From Neonectria sp. B-13 (taxonomy: Eukaryota > Ascomycota > Sordariomycetes > Hypocreales > Nectriaceae): a stretch of 64,000 bases of DNA. The DNA is taken from the NCBI GenBank assembly GCA_002682825.1, contig NOKP01000014.1, positions 1,251,559 to 1,315,558 on the forward strand, given 5' to 3'. The translations under genes and the position numbers were made by a program. This document shows positions 34,718-45,815 of the stretch, piece after piece (position 1 is the stretch's first letter; every line of letters starts with the position of its first letter). A model generated the notes under the pieces. The model had not been told where the DNA came from. It did no database searches and saw only the letters and a program-made list of their open reading frames with translations.

Positions 34718-37138
34718 CTACTGCGCGGTCTGGGACAGCTGGATTCCGACCGCCAGCAGCACAATAACGGCTGCGAGACCAACTAATAAAACCTCGAGAA
34801 GATGATCAACGCCGAGTTCCTGAAGCAGCACCTCCAGACTAGGCGGTACCAAGTCAAGAAGGAAACTCGGAGGCCCTCCTTTACGTCGCACCAGCACTCT
34901 CTGCAGGAGGTGCTCGCGCTGATCACTGATCTCGACGACGACGCTGTGACGAGCTGTGCCGCTGTGTGCGCGATGCCGCACCAGCAACGTCTGCTTCTCG
35001 GCATCATACGACCAATCCCCGTCGCTGACCTTGACGCGGATCTCGTGTTCCGCGTAGTGGTAGTTTGGCAGAAAGACCTCCGTCAAACGAGACTTGTCTT
35101 CGTTTGTCGTCGATTTCTCGGCCTCACCTTCGCTGCTCCACGTAAACTCAAACCGGAGCGTGCGATGGTCCCAGTTCGATCGTATCGGTGTGCCCGCAAT
35201 CTTGGCAGCGTACGGTCGAATGATGACGTCCAAAACCCGCCCGCCGCGGTACAGCTCGTCGTCTTCGTGGGCTGCATTGCGATAGTCCTGGCGCGTGGGG
35301 CCATGCTCTTCGATGTCGTCGCCGTTGATGACGGAGAAATCCTCCTTGTTCCACCCGTCGCCATACTCGAATCGGTTGTGGGGGTTGTAATTCCACAGCG
35401 TGAAGGCGATGGCGTTGTCTTCCATGGCGGCAATGAGGGCATTCATCAGCTCTCGTTGCTTGTCATACCACCCCGTCGCAAATGCTGCTCCGCCGTTGAC
35501 GTCGAAGGGAATGCCAACCTCGCCAATGAGCATTGGGACCTGTCCAAGCGAGGCCTTGCCGTATTTGACAATGTTGCCGATCTGTGTTCTGTAGTTCCTC
35601 CGCAGTGCTCCGGCGCCAAAGTAAAGAGCCTTGAGCACGAACATGCCTCTCGAGAGGCCCTGGACGTTGACGCTCATAAAGGCATGGTGTTTGCTGAACA
35701 GCACGTTTAGATCGTAGAAGTGGGGGGCATAGACAAAGTTGGACGGGCGTTTCGTTTCGAGGAGTGTTTTCACGGCGTATTTCTGAGGTGGTGTCTTGGC
35801 GTTTTCCGTCGGCTCGACAGGCCAGGGCGGCATGAACTCGTTAGGAATCGGCTCAATGAAGGACATGCTGCGAGAAGACGATCGCGAAACACGGTCTGAG
35901 AACTTTTGCAGGAACGGGCCATAGCAGTCGCGATACCACTCAATGCGGTTCCCTTCACGCCCTTTGCGATGGTCGGTGTCGAAGTAATCTCGATCAAGCA
36001 CCACGGGAGCCTTCCGCTGCTCATCCCACTCCCACACGCCGTGGGCACGCCAGACACACTGTCCCATGCCCCGCTGCTGCTTCGAAGGCGCATTGCCATC
36101 ACGAGGCAGCCAGGCGGACTGGCCCTTGGGGTCGAGGACGGACCGGTGGGAGACGCGCGTGGGGAACGGCCAGGATTTGATGTAGAAGTCGACTTCCTGG
36201 GCATAGCCGCTGCCGAGCGCTAGGGACTGGGTGAAGGACGGGTAATGGCCGATGTGCAGGTCGGTGTCGTAGTTCCAGCCGTGGAAGTCGTGCAGGTTGA
36301 CGAGGCCGCGGTGAGGCTCGTTGAGGGGTTCGAAACCGAGGCAGGCTTCCAGACCGCCCACTGCGTCTGCGAGCTTTCCAAATGCCTCGACGAATGCATC
36401 CTGTAGGTAGTGTTGGATGGAGACGTCTTCGGGGCTGCCCTGGCCATCGATTGGGGACCGGCGACATGTCAATTGCGGTGCGAGGGCATCGCCAGCCCAG
36501 AACAAGGTTGCCATGGTCGACGCAGCCAGCTTCTGGTAGCCAGACGGCCACAAGAAAGGACCACTCGGTTCTCTCTTGTCCACGAGCCCGTTCAACCGCC
36601 TCTGCTCGTCCTGTCCGTGAACATAGGCCGCGCCGGTCTCGGTGAAGGCCTCGATATCCAGCCCGGCGGCCTCAAAGGTCCACCCGGGCGCACCGCTGCC
36701 TCCACTGAACCTGCTCCAAACATCCTGGTGGGCGCAGATGAAGCACTTGATGCCGTAGCTGGGCATCATGTCAATGAGCGCCCTGAGGTAGTCGATATAC
36801 TCCAAGTCCAGGTCGGTGGCCGGGTCAGGGCCAGCGTGGCCGAGCGACTCCCAGGTGACGAGCAGCCGCACCACGGGCAAGCCCCAGGCGCGCAGACGGC
36901 GGAAATGCAGCGGCGCCTCGTCGAGCGGAAACGGCCTGCCGGCGAACGTCACGGTCCTGTGCTCGTAGAAGCCATCGGTGAGATGCGACAGGCCATTGGG
37001 CTCGGTGGGCAACTTGCTGGCGCCGGAGACATTCAGGCCTCGCAGGGAAACGACGCGGCCGTAGCCGTCGACGAAATGGCCGTCCTGGATGCGGATGGAG
37101 CCTCCCAGCGCGGCGTCGGAGAGGTCGTGGGCGGCCAT
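34718..37138 (-). CDS. GH5 glucosylceramidase/steryl-beta-glucosidase (EGCrP type)
   Basis: Intronless, 806 residues from MAAHDLSDAALGG; the frame extends 77 codons upstream but without family character. The GH5 acid/base is Glu274 in FEPLNEPHRG and the nucleophile is Glu540 in LIGEVGIPFD, the signature of endoglycoceramidase-related proteins. The N-terminal block VVSLRGLNVSGASKLP opens the barrel. There is no signal peptide, which fits the fungal EGCrP1/EGCrP2 (yeast Egh1) group that works inside the cell on glucosylceramide or ergosteryl-beta-glucoside. The C-terminus after the beta domain has a hydrophobic segment (LLEVLLVGLAAVIVLLAVGI) near the end, resembling a tail anchor. It is divergent from nothing; the next gene is on the same strand. 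Confidence 0.92.
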   Translation of the reverse strand: MAAHDLSDAALGGSIRIQDGHFVDGYGRVVSLRGLNVSGASKLPTEPNGLSHLTDGFYEHRTVTFAGRPFPLDEAPLHFRRLRAWGLPVVRLLVTWESLGHAGPDPATDLDLEYIDYLRALIDMMPSYGIKCFICAHQDVWSRFSGGSGAPGWTFEAAGLDIEAFTETGAAYVHGQDEQRRLNGLVDKREPSGPFLWPSGYQKLAASTMATLFWAGDALAPQLTCRRSPIDGQGSPEDVSIQHYLQDAFVEAFGKLADAVGGLEACLGFEPLNEPHRGLVNLHDFHGWNYDTDLHIGHYPSFTQSLALGSGYAQEVDFYIKSWPFPTRVSHRSVLDPKGQSAWLPRDGNAPSKQQRGMGQCVWRAHGVWEWDEQRKAPVVLDRDYFDTDHRKGREGNRIEWYRDCYGPFLQKFSDRVSRSSSRSMSFIEPIPNEFMPPWPVEPTENAKTPPQKYAVKTLLETKRPSNFVYAPHFYDLNVLFSKHHAFMSVNVQGLSRGMFVLKALYFGAGALRRNYRTQIGNIVKYGKASLGQVPMLIGEVGIPFDVNGGAAFATGWYDKQRELMNALIAAMEDNAIAFTLWNYNPHNRFEYGDGWNKEDFSVINGDDIEEHGPTRQDYRNAAHEDDELYRGGRVLDVIIRPYAAKIAGTPIRSNWDHRTLRFEFTWSSEGEAEKSTTNEDKSRLTEVFLPNYHYAEHEIRVKVSDGDWSYDAEKQTLLVRHRAHSGTARHSVVVEISDQREHLLQRVLVRRKGGPPSFLLDLVPPSLEVLLQELGVDHLLEVLLVGLAAVIVLLAVGIQLSQTAQ

Positions 37139-37648
37139 TTTCCCAGGTTGGAATTGGCGATGTGATAGTGATACCGAATGTGCACGAAGTCGAAGGACAA
37201 GTAGAAGCCGAAGCTGGAGTCTGGAATAGCGGACACGTTGACCGCCAAGCTCGACCGTATGGTCCGTATTGCCGCCTGGAGACGCACCCTGGCTTGGTTT
37301 GCAGTGCGGTGCAGTGCGCCAGAAGCTGCGGAGTTCTGACTCCACGTGCTTTTTAGCGGCCCGGTTCATATGACGGCTTTTACGACATCACGACTTTCAT
37401 CTCACAGTGACTCTCCTCAGCTTCCAGATAACAAGAAAGCGCTTTTCATGTTGACGCCTTGCAAATGCATACCTAAACCTGGCCCTCAGCTTTAAATATC
37501 TAGACATTACTCCCAGATTTGCTGTTGTTCATCGCTCGCTGATGCTATCCTCAAGAGGCTCCAACGCCAACTCCGGTATTCCATCCCATCCCACCCCGTC
37601 TCTTTTCTTTGTTCCCTGTTCATGTTCCTGTTCCTGTCCTGTTCCTGT
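37139..37648. promoter_or_regulatory. Upstream region of the EGCrP-type gene
   Basis: This stretch lies between the EGCrP start and the stop of the next minus-strand gene. The upstream part of the EGCrP frame (37139-37369) stays open but is Arg-rich and unlike the family, so it is probably 5' UTR. Nothing else was recognised. Confidence 0.4.
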
Positions 37649-40204
37649 TCATTGCGCCCTCATCGTCGCCGTCTTCACCCTCTTGGTGGCCTTCTCCCCC
37701 CACTCCATCATCTGGATCGCCGGCGACCGCGCCATCCGCGGATCCCGGTCCTGCGCCACGTCGCCCTCCAGGCCGAACCCGGGCGTCTTCTCGCCCGAGT
37801 ACCCCGGCACCATGCCGAAGCCGACCTTGAGGCTCTTGGTGTTCTTGTCGCCGCCCCACTGCACCTTGTTGAGGCTCTGCCCGCGCGTCGCCGCCACGAT
37901 CGACGAGAACCGGTTGTCGCGGAACACGCCCTCCTCGCGAATCGCGAGCAGCCCCGAGATGACGCCCGCCGTCGCCATCAGGATCGCAATCGTGTACACG
38001 ATCCACAGCTCGAGCCGGTGGTACACGAACGTGTTGGTCGTGCGCTCGCGCGTGCACGGGTACTTGGTGTCGGAGCCTCCAACCGCCACCCCGGACGGCT
38101 TGGACGGGTCGCTCGCCCACGAGACGGCGAGGAACTGCGGGTTCGACAGCAGTGACAGCAGGATCTCCTCGTAGAACTCCTCAATCTCCTTGTGGAAGTC
38201 TTTGGCAGGCAAGTAGTTGACCTTCTCGATCAGCCGCGTCTCGGTGATCTGGGTCTCGGATATGGAATACGGCATCGCGATGGTCCCGTTGAGGATGGTG
38301 CGCATCAGCTTCCCCAGCGAGTGGTAGGCTCCGATGCGCCGATAGTTGGCAATGTCCTGCGGGTAGACGAAGTTGCTCTCGGGCAGCGCAGTGGTATTGT
38401 CCAAAGTGCCGTCGTCCATGTTTGGCTGGCCCGAGATGTATCTCGTGTCGACGACCTTCTTGCCATACTCGCGCTTCTTGATCTTGTGCGCCTGGATGCC
38501 GCCGGTGTAGTTGAACTCGACCGAGTATTTCGTCTCGTAGTGCTCGCACCCGAAGATGGTCGGCGTGTATGCGTCGTACCAGCCCTTGACGCTCCGGTTC
38601 TGGGGCTGGCGCTTGCTTCGGTCGTCCACGTCGGCGTATCCGATCCAGATGATCGGTTCTGTCTTGAACGCCCCCAGATTCTTCGGGTACGGCGTTTCCT
38701 GCTTCGGCTTGCCCCCGTGTCCACTGTCGATCTGCTGCGCGGCGTAGTCGCCCAGGTCGGTGACGGCAAGGTACGAGAAGTTGCCGAAAGGCAGTAGATC
38801 ACTCGTCGTAAAGGGCGCCACCGAGTTTCCAAGCTTCTTGACCTCCGACCTCACTCCCGAGGCGAGCTCGTCGCACTTGTATCCAGGGCCTGTAAACTCG
38901 ATGGTGAAGGAGCAATTCCACCCGACACTGCAGATTTCCTCCGGCGCGTCCTTTCGCATGATGGCCTGCTGAAGATACGCGGTTCGCAGGGCTACCTGCC
39001 TCGATTGCTGGCTGCTGGCCGTCCAGTAGTCGAAGGAATTGGGGTCGTTGGGGTCGGGCTCGCCTTCGGCTGTGGTGTTCCAGAGGGACAGAGACAGGCC
39101 GTACAGGTTCTCTATCGAGATTGGCTTGCGCCAGTCGTTAACCTCCTCGTGCGTGAAGTTGAGGGTGCGGATTGAGGGGCAGTGCGTATGTTCACGCTTG
39201 GTTCGGGGAGTAACAGAGAGCGTCTCGGACGTCAGAATGACGATGAGGGGCGTGGCCCAGATGTAAACCGCCAGGCACATGGCCAGCTTCGCACTTTTTA
39301 TGGCTTCCCAGTTGAACAAGGCGGAAAGATCCTCCGCGGCGGCGAAGAGCGAGTCGACGGCGGCAAGGCTCAGGATCTTGCGACGCACCATCATCCACGC
39401 CCGCTGCCGAAATGCCAAGATGACGGCCGTCACGAAGTTCGCCTTGGCAAGGAAGGCGAGAGCAGTACCGTATCTGAGCATTCGTGGCTGGTTCTCGGCC
39501 TCCTTGCCGTTGAGGCTTTCGTAGAACATGTGGTGGCCCGCGGCGAAGAGGATGCCCGCGACGAGGAAGCAGCACATGCTCCAGGCCTGCGACCAGAACG
39601 AGAACCACCAATCGATGAAGCGAAAGAAGGCATTCTGCTGCTGCTGCTGCCATTGTCTGGTCTGCGAATACTCATGCGGGGGGGTGCCTCTTGCGCCATC
39701 TTGGCCCTGGCCCAGAGGCGGATTCAACAGCTCTGCTGCGCTGTCATGTCTGCTGTGGGAGCCGAGAAATCCAGGGCTCGGTGTCGGCTGGGGGTGCGTC
39801 TCCCAGGGCGCAGGGCTGCCATAGTTCTGGTCGGCGGGTTGGCCGGGCTGACGAGCAAAGTAGCCCGGCGACGAGGAGGCCGGCGGGTACGCGTTGTGCG
39901 GCGTCTCTGGCGAGAGCGCCGTGTATCCGTGCTGCGAGGTCGAATACCCGGCGAAGAATCCGGGCTGCGGAGGTTGAGGAGAGTGGCTCGCGAAGAAGCC
40001 GGGCTGTGGAGGCTGGGGAGATTGCTCTGTAAAGGCGAATTGCGGCGGCGCCTGGTTCGGATGCGTTGTGTAGGGAGTCTCGGGGGAGATGGGCGGCGAC
40101 ACGCCTCTCGGCTGGTTGGAGGGGATTGGGTTGCCGGACATGTCTCTGGTCGGTCTCCAGTCGGCCGAGCTCGCGGGATGTTGTGGTAGGTGTTGCTGTT
40201 CCAT
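37649..40204 (-). CDS. Four-TM fungal membrane protein, unknown function
   Basis: Intronless, 851 residues. The first ~190 residues are Pro/Gln-rich and disordered with two near-identical units (SPQPPQPGFFASH and SPQPPQPGFFAGY, residues about 60-90) and a run of Gln. Three membrane segments follow (MCCFLVAGILFAAGHHMF, LAKANFVTAVILAF, LAMCLAVYIWATPLIVILTS). Next is a ~380-residue extracytosolic domain with several Asn-x-Ser/Thr sites and cysteines (EEICSVGWNCSFTIEF). A fourth segment (LWIVYTIAILMATAGVISGLL) and a basic cytosolic tail end the protein. This matches a family of uncharacterised ascomycete proteins often misnamed 'formylmethionine deformylase-like'. I know no function for it; a surface role is inferred from topology only. 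Confidence 0.82.
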   Translation of the reverse strand: MEQQHLPQHPASSADWRPTRDMSGNPIPSNQPRGVSPPISPETPYTTHPNQAPPQFAFTEQSPQPPQPGFFASHSPQPPQPGFFAGYSTSQHGYTALSPETPHNAYPPASSSPGYFARQPGQPADQNYGSPAPWETHPQPTPSPGFLGSHSRHDSAAELLNPPLGQGQDGARGTPPHEYSQTRQWQQQQQNAFFRFIDWWFSFWSQAWSMCCFLVAGILFAAGHHMFYESLNGKEAENQPRMLRYGTALAFLAKANFVTAVILAFRQRAWMMVRRKILSLAAVDSLFAAAEDLSALFNWEAIKSAKLAMCLAVYIWATPLIVILTSETLSVTPRTKREHTHCPSIRTLNFTHEEVNDWRKPISIENLYGLSLSLWNTTAEGEPDPNDPNSFDYWTASSQQSRQVALRTAYLQQAIMRKDAPEEICSVGWNCSFTIEFTGPGYKCDELASGVRSEVKKLGNSVAPFTTSDLLPFGNFSYLAVTDLGDYAAQQIDSGHGGKPKQETPYPKNLGAFKTEPIIWIGYADVDDRSKRQPQNRSVKGWYDAYTPTIFGCEHYETKYSVEFNYTGGIQAHKIKKREYGKKVVDTRYISGQPNMDDGTLDNTTALPESNFVYPQDIANYRRIGAYHSLGKLMRTILNGTIAMPYSISETQITETRLIEKVNYLPAKDFHKEIEEFYEEILLSLLSNPQFLAVSWASDPSKPSGVAVGGSDTKYPCTRERTTNTFVYHRLELWIVYTIAILMATAGVISGLLAIREEGVFRDNRFSSIVAATRGQSLNKVQWGGDKNTKSLKVGFGMVPGYSGEKTPGFGLEGDVAQDRDPRMARSPAIQMMEWGEKATKRVKTATMRAQ

Positions 40205-42563
40205 GATGGCGGTGGTGATGGCGATGGAGGAGCGTTGGGGGCCGGTCGCTCGGGCGCCTCAGAGCGACAGTTGGGCGGCCGGAGAAAAGTGCAGCGGTTC
40301 AGCAGTTGTAGATTAAACGTGGATGTATCTAGATGGGGTAGGACAGGTTTTAAGGATTCGCAGGGAACCTCAATCGGTTGCAAGCAAACCTACGGATGAG
40401 GTAAGGTCCTGTATGATGCGGATACTGTAGCTGCAGCTCCCAATCCCCTCCCATCTCACACTTCAAGCCACCAACCAACCCAACCCAGGGACGTTCCAGG
40501 CCCGTCTCAGCCGCCTCAGCCCTAGCAGCACCCTTGCGCCTCTGCAAGTCCACGGGCTCTAGCACTGAGCCGGTCATGCGGCGGGCCCCCCAAGGCTACA
40601 CCAACTGCACCGACTGACCCCAAGGTGGCATTCAACCAGCAAGCGGACGAGTGCCATGCCGCCACAGCTAAGCCCGGGCCCCGTCCCTCGCCCAATCACC
40701 AGGCGGTTGAGTCGCCGCGGTGGCAGGGAACTGAAGATGCCAACGCTACCATATTCGGTGGAGTATGAAAGGAGAGTCCAGGCTATTCGACTGGCTGCAG
40801 TCAGCGTCGGGCTGAGTGACGGCTTTGAAGCTTGGCGGGCACCATCTCTCGCCTTGCTGCGGACGGGGGGAAATGACCAGGGACTGCGGATGAGCCAAAC
40901 GACCGTATTCTGTGGATGGCCACCCACTGCGGGCCGGGCGTGGGAGCGAATCGAGACCCGGCGGCGGGGAAGGCGAATGAATGATCGCCGACCACAGCTG
41001 GATCAAGGATGCCCGGCCGAGACAGCTTACGGACACTTGCGTCGGAGACTGCACTGTAAACAGGAGGTTGGATTCCCGGACCCCAGATCCCAGACCTGGA
41101 CGCTGGGGGAGTGCCGCGATGCCAAGACAGCCCTGTGTGGCGGTGGAATGCGACGTTTGCTATTTGCATCGTATTCTTACATAGCTGCTTGGCGATGCTG
41201 AAGCTAGCCCGCTGGGGGGACGCCCCTTATTGATGGCAGCTTAAGCCAGTCGTAAACCGTTCAAATTCCATGATTCCACATCTCATAGTCGTGGGGGGTT
41301 CTGTTTAATTTATGCTTAATGTCCTTGGTCAATCTTTGCCAATGTTGGACGCCAGGATGCGTAGTCCGAGAGTCCAAGCCCCCTACATAAAAACCCCACC
41401 CCAACCTTTTGCAGGTCGGAGAGTCCATGGAACAGTGGGCCCTCAGCCAGCATTCTTGGTGCCCGATTTAGCTGAATTGCATTCTTCAACACATGCGGCT
41501 TCATGAGTTGACTGTGGGATAGTGGAGCTTCCAATATGGAATCCCCATAGAACCCTCGTCGAACATTGTCTGTTTTCGCCCAGATGCCATTAATACGAAA
41601 GGGGACCTCGTTGTTCTGACTAGGCCTTGCTATCCTTCCCACTAGCCTTGATGGCGAACAAGACAAGACAAGACACGCGACCCCTGGCATCATGATCAGA
41701 CAGACTGTAGACCACCAATTGGCATTTCTTGCATGTTTAGTCCGTCATGAATTCTGGCTTGATTCACTGGGTATATTCTGGCTATCACGGCACTGCTAGT
41801 AAGGCTGAAATCGGCATCGTGATGACGGAACCACCGAGACGATGCAAGCTCGCTGTGGCGGCTCGAATGTTGCAGGGTAAGGCGACACGCGGGCATGAGC
41901 ACACCTATTAGTGAAATGTGACACCATGAATTTGTACGAACAGGTATTCGTAGCTCTATCAAAGACCGACTAGGTAGTGACTTTCTAACAGCAGTTCACT
42001 GCGCTGACCGGCTGTTCCGCTCGTGGAATTGATTACCCCGCGTAAGCTCGCGGGCGGAACGGGACGTTGTTTAGCCTGTGGGGTCGCAGAACACATCCGT
42101 CCACTGCGACTAAGAAAAGCATTCAGACTTCAAAATCGTGAATGTTTCAGTGCAGCAATTAGGTTAATTGCTACTTTGTAGACATATCTCGTCGCGGCCG
42201 AATCGCTAATGTGTTTGCTATACACCTGAAATAAAAAGTGATGGGAAGCCATCCCGATACAACTAACTTCAACAAGCGTGGATGCCACCAAGAACAAGCT
42301 ACTCATAACAGCTCCCTTCCGAGTCGACGGCACATACTTCTGTGGAAATTTCTCTCCTTCTTTGCTTCAGATCATCGGAGGTCCCGCTTTCGATCAGATG
42401 ATGAGCCGATATACGCAACCCTTCCGCACTAGGTGTTCTTGACCCCTCACAACACGCAGCGCATGCTGCCAGGGAGTCAAGGACCTGGAACTGAACTATA
42501 TATGATCTAAATATCTAATTCTACGCGGTTATTCTCCCTCATCTCAAGAAGTCTAACCACAAA
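40205..42563. other. Gene-free 2.4-kb stretch
   Basis: This stretch lies between the start of the four-TM protein gene (minus) and the GH16 gene (plus). The GC-rich half (40200-41200) gives ORFs on both strands that look random. The rest is less GC-rich. A TATA-like CTATATATGATC lies near 42494-42505, about 65 bp before the GH16 ATG. No RNA gene or repeat was recognised. Confidence 0.5.
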
Positions 42564-43932
42564 ATGAACCTTCCTTCTGTAATTCTCACACTGTCTTGTT
42601 TGTCCCTTGGTGCAAGCGCTGCCTGTGGTGCGTCCTGTAGCCTATACACCCTAGGATGGGAAGAAGAGTTCGACTCGACGGCAGTGAACACCACAGTCTG
42701 GAGTTTTCGAACCGATCAAAAGGCGCTCAGTGCCCAGCTTGCTGCAAATGTAGTGCAAGCTGACGACAACCTAATCATCAACCTCAAGAAGCAGACCGTC
42801 AACACCTATAGCTAGTTTGTCATGCCAGAAAACCCTTGCTCTGCTTCATCAGCCGTTCCTGACGAACCTAGCACCGGCGGAGGCGTCATTTCGAAGCCCA
42901 ATTTTCACTATGGCTATTTCGAGTCTCGGATTCGTATGAACTACGGCAAAGGCTGGCATACATCCTTCTGGTTGATGGCTGGCGAGTGAGTGCATCCACC
43001 CATAGCCACATGCGCCTCCTGTTGACCTCTGTAGCGGCTCTACGACATTCGATGTTGCAAGCCACACACATAGCGAGATCGACATCTTCGAGCGAGACTC
43101 AACCACGAACTCCACACTCTCCCACAACATCAACCTCTGGAAGGCCGACAACACCAGACAGACCAACTACGGCTCTGGATCTCTCTCTACAGCATATCAA
43201 TTCCCGCAGTGGCATGACTTTGGCGCGCTCTGGAACGAGAGCCACGCTGTCTCTTACATCGACGGGGTGCAATCGGCGGCCCTGTCTTTCCTGCCGTCCA
43301 AGTGGACTCATGACTACTTGAACATCTGGCTGACCTCGCTTGCGTACGGTGTTACCCCCGATGATACCAAGCTTCCATCGAATATTGAATCATCATACGT
43401 TCGATATTACCAGAAGGACATCGTAAGCCTAGTCTTTCCATTCATGTAGTTTAAAGGACCATTGACACATGCTGACCAAAGCAAGTACCTCACCTCCGGG
43501 AACCTGTGCTTTGCTCATGCACAAGTAGATACGCCTTGTGGTTCTAACAGAGGCTACGAAGAGACTGGATCATTGTGGTCCACATCGTCGCTCACAGGGT
43601 ATACCGTCGGTCTCAGCACTCGATACAGCTGCAGTGTAGCTGGCGCGAAGGCATCATGGAACATTGAGAGCGCCCCGGTGTCCGGAACGTACGAGATCTG
43701 GGTCTGGGTGATTGCGCGGAGCGATTCCGACCCTTCTGCTTCTTACCAGGTGTTGAAGGATGGGACGAGTGTGCTGCAGACCACCGTGGATCAGACTTCT
43801 GGCAGCGCCCGTTGGGTGAGACTTTCAGACGGCCAGGCGATTGCGCAAGGCCAGAAAACAGTGGTTAGCTTGTCCGCATCTGGATCGGGTTGTGCAAGGG
43901 CAGATTCGGTGAAGCTTGTCCGTACGGCTTGA
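42564..43932 (+). pseudogene. Secreted GH16 glucanase with one in-frame TAG (recent pseudogene or recoded gene)
   Basis: Exons 42564-42985, 43035-43422 and 43486-43932 join in phase to 419 codons, but codon 84 (42813-42815) is TAG. Everything else is intact: the signal peptide MNLPSVILTLSCLSLGASA, the GH16 start WEEEFDSTAVNTTVWSF, the strand GGGVISKPNFHYGYFESRIR and the catalytic motif Glu155-I-Asp157-I-F-Glu160. The C-terminal ~125 residues (ETGSLWSTSSLTGYTVG to ARADSVKLV) resemble a golvesin/Xly-type carbohydrate-binding beta-sandwich. It would be a secreted beta-1,3(4)-glucanase or similar. No GT-AG intron removes the TAG in phase. A C-to-T change in a CpA context (CAG to TAG) would explain it, as would A-to-I recoding of UAG. 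Otherwise the product is an 83-residue stub. Confidence 0.75.
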
Positions 43933-44225
43933 GCGTTGCCGGGACGAATACAAGTGAAGAGTTGAGGGTTGGTTGATCGCTGTCTTATCTGGTCGTTACA
44001 TAGCACTGAGTCAGCAAGACATTTATTTGGTGGAGAATACGGATAACGGATTTCTGGATAAAATGGGGGCCAAGCTCCGAATCTTCCGGATGCCGAAGTT
44101 ACCGGCGCTGATTAAGCACCTCGATACGAGTATTTTGATTGTCAGACAGCACAAACCTACTACTTGCGCCAACGAGCTACCGATTGGCAATACTTCAATA
44201 GTCGTGGAACTGGGCGGGTTTTGAG

Positions 44226-45815
44226 ATGGCCGGAGACTCAATTGCTCAGGCATTCAGACCAAGGCACCTATTCGGGCTGTTCCTCATCGGCCTGCTGATA
44301 TGTTGCGCCCGGGCCGAGCCTCGCCTCACGGTTCCTCCTTACGTTGCTAGCCATGGTATGTCAGATTCACTTGTTGGCGACGTCATGAGCCCCCTTCCAA
44401 CATCTCAAACCAGCTAACGAACCATCACAGCACCTCTTGTCTGGTTGCATTCAGAAGACCAGTACAAGCCTAGCGACCTGCTGGCTCATATCCGCCACAC
44501 AACGCCATCGCTAAACAGAAAACCAATTGGCGATCTTCCTGCACTCGACCTGGACAACTTGGAAATCCTCAATGAGTTCGGTGATCGTACCGCTCTCGCT
44601 TCCAACGATGATCCCCTCACGCACCCGGAATGGCTTCGCGGTGAGGCCCCAGACGCCGCGGGTCAGATCCATAACGCGACCCCCTGCGTTGTGATTCTGG
44701 TCGACAGGGGTCCGGTTGACCTCGACGCGTTTTATTTCTACTTCTATTCGTATAATGAAGGTCCGAATGTCACCCAAGTCCTGGAGCCGCTTGATCGCCT
44801 GCTCAGCGGCGGCAAGGCATCTGAGGGGATGCATTTTGGCAATCATATTGGAGACTGGTGAGTCGTGCTGCTGACGTGTTTGCTGGTCATTACTGACTGT
44901 TTTCACGAAGGGAGCACAATATGGTTCGTTTCCGCAATGGGGAACCTATTGGCATTTATTACAGTCAGCACGTAGATGGCGAGGCCTATGATTGGGCAGA
45001 TGCTACTGTCAATAAATCAGATGGACGAGTAGGTCAAGCCTAAACCGCCCATTGCTTGCAAACACAGCTAATCTCACCACTCTTCAGCCCATCGTTTACA
45101 GCGCTCTTGGTTCTCACGCAAACTACGCCGGACCAGGGTACGTCATGCTGCTCTAGGATGTTATTCTGGAACCCAAACTGACTGGCCTCCTAGTGCTCAA
45201 ATACACAACATAGCCCTGTTGGACTACTGCGACGAAGGGCAAATATGGGATCCTATTCTGTCGGCCTACTTCTACCGCTTCGACCCTCCCTCCTTCAAGC
45301 TCACTCGCCTGGCTCCTCCCAACCAGGAATCCTTATCACCACCTTCCTCCAACCTGACGTCCTTCTTCTACTTCACCGGACACTGGGGTGACATCCAGTA
45401 CCCCGATTCCGACCCACGTCAGGAACACACGCCGCACTTCGGACTCAGACGCTTCCAGACCGGGCCCACAGGTCCACGAATGAAGCACCTTGTCCGGAAG
45501 GGCCTCAAACCAGATCAAAGGCGTAGGATAAGCTGGAAGGAGTGGGGAGTAGCCACGTACTTGCACTTGTATCCGCATTTTCTGAAGGGGTGGAGAGTAT
45601 GGTTTTCACTAGCGTTTGTCATCGCTCTTCTGGTTGGCATTGTCCTGGGCATTAGGTTTGCCGTGAAAAAATACAGGGCTTTGGGGGGTTATATAAAGTT
45701 ACGTGCTTCAGATATACCGTTAGACGATTGGCGAAGGGAAGAGGAGGCTTGGGACGCAGAGGCCCTGCTGTCATCGTCGGACGATGACGACGACGACGAA
45801 GAATACCATCTTTAG
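44226..45815 (+). CDS. vps62: Vps62/TDA6-family membrane protein
   Basis: Five exons (44226-44355, 44431-44857, 44911-45028, 45088-45137, 45194-45815) join to 448 residues. An N-terminal signal peptide or anchor (LFGLFLIGLLICCARA) precedes the Vps62 domain (PF06101 type), with PLVWLHSEDQYKPSDL at its start and the motifs FGNHIGDWEHNMVRF, YYSQHVDGEAYDW and YSALGSHANYAGPG. A C-terminal membrane span (VWFSLAFVIALLVGIVLGIRF) ends in a short tail with a run of Asp and Glu. Yeast Vps62 and Tda6 were linked to vacuolar sorting; the biochemical role is not known. All four introns have good borders, and key motifs such as DWEHN are rebuilt across them, which supports the model. Confidence 0.9.

Noticed and set aside
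34802..37165. Two plus-strand ORFs (302 and 251 codons) opposite the EGCrP gene
   Set aside because: Overlap catalytic exons of a clear GH5 enzyme; composition is that of antisense.
39182..40189. 335-codon plus-strand ORF opposite the four-TM protein
   Set aside because: Arg/Gly-rich mirror of the Pro-rich head; no domain.
40656..41201. 181-codon ORF in the 40-42 kb gap
   Set aside because: No family, no signal peptide, random composition; overlapping ORFs on the other strand are equally long.
42748..42870. Intron that would remove the TAG from the GH16 gene
   Set aside because: Candidate donors are phase 0 or 1, while the acceptor at CCTAG needs phase 2; the segment also encodes conserved-looking GH16 strands.
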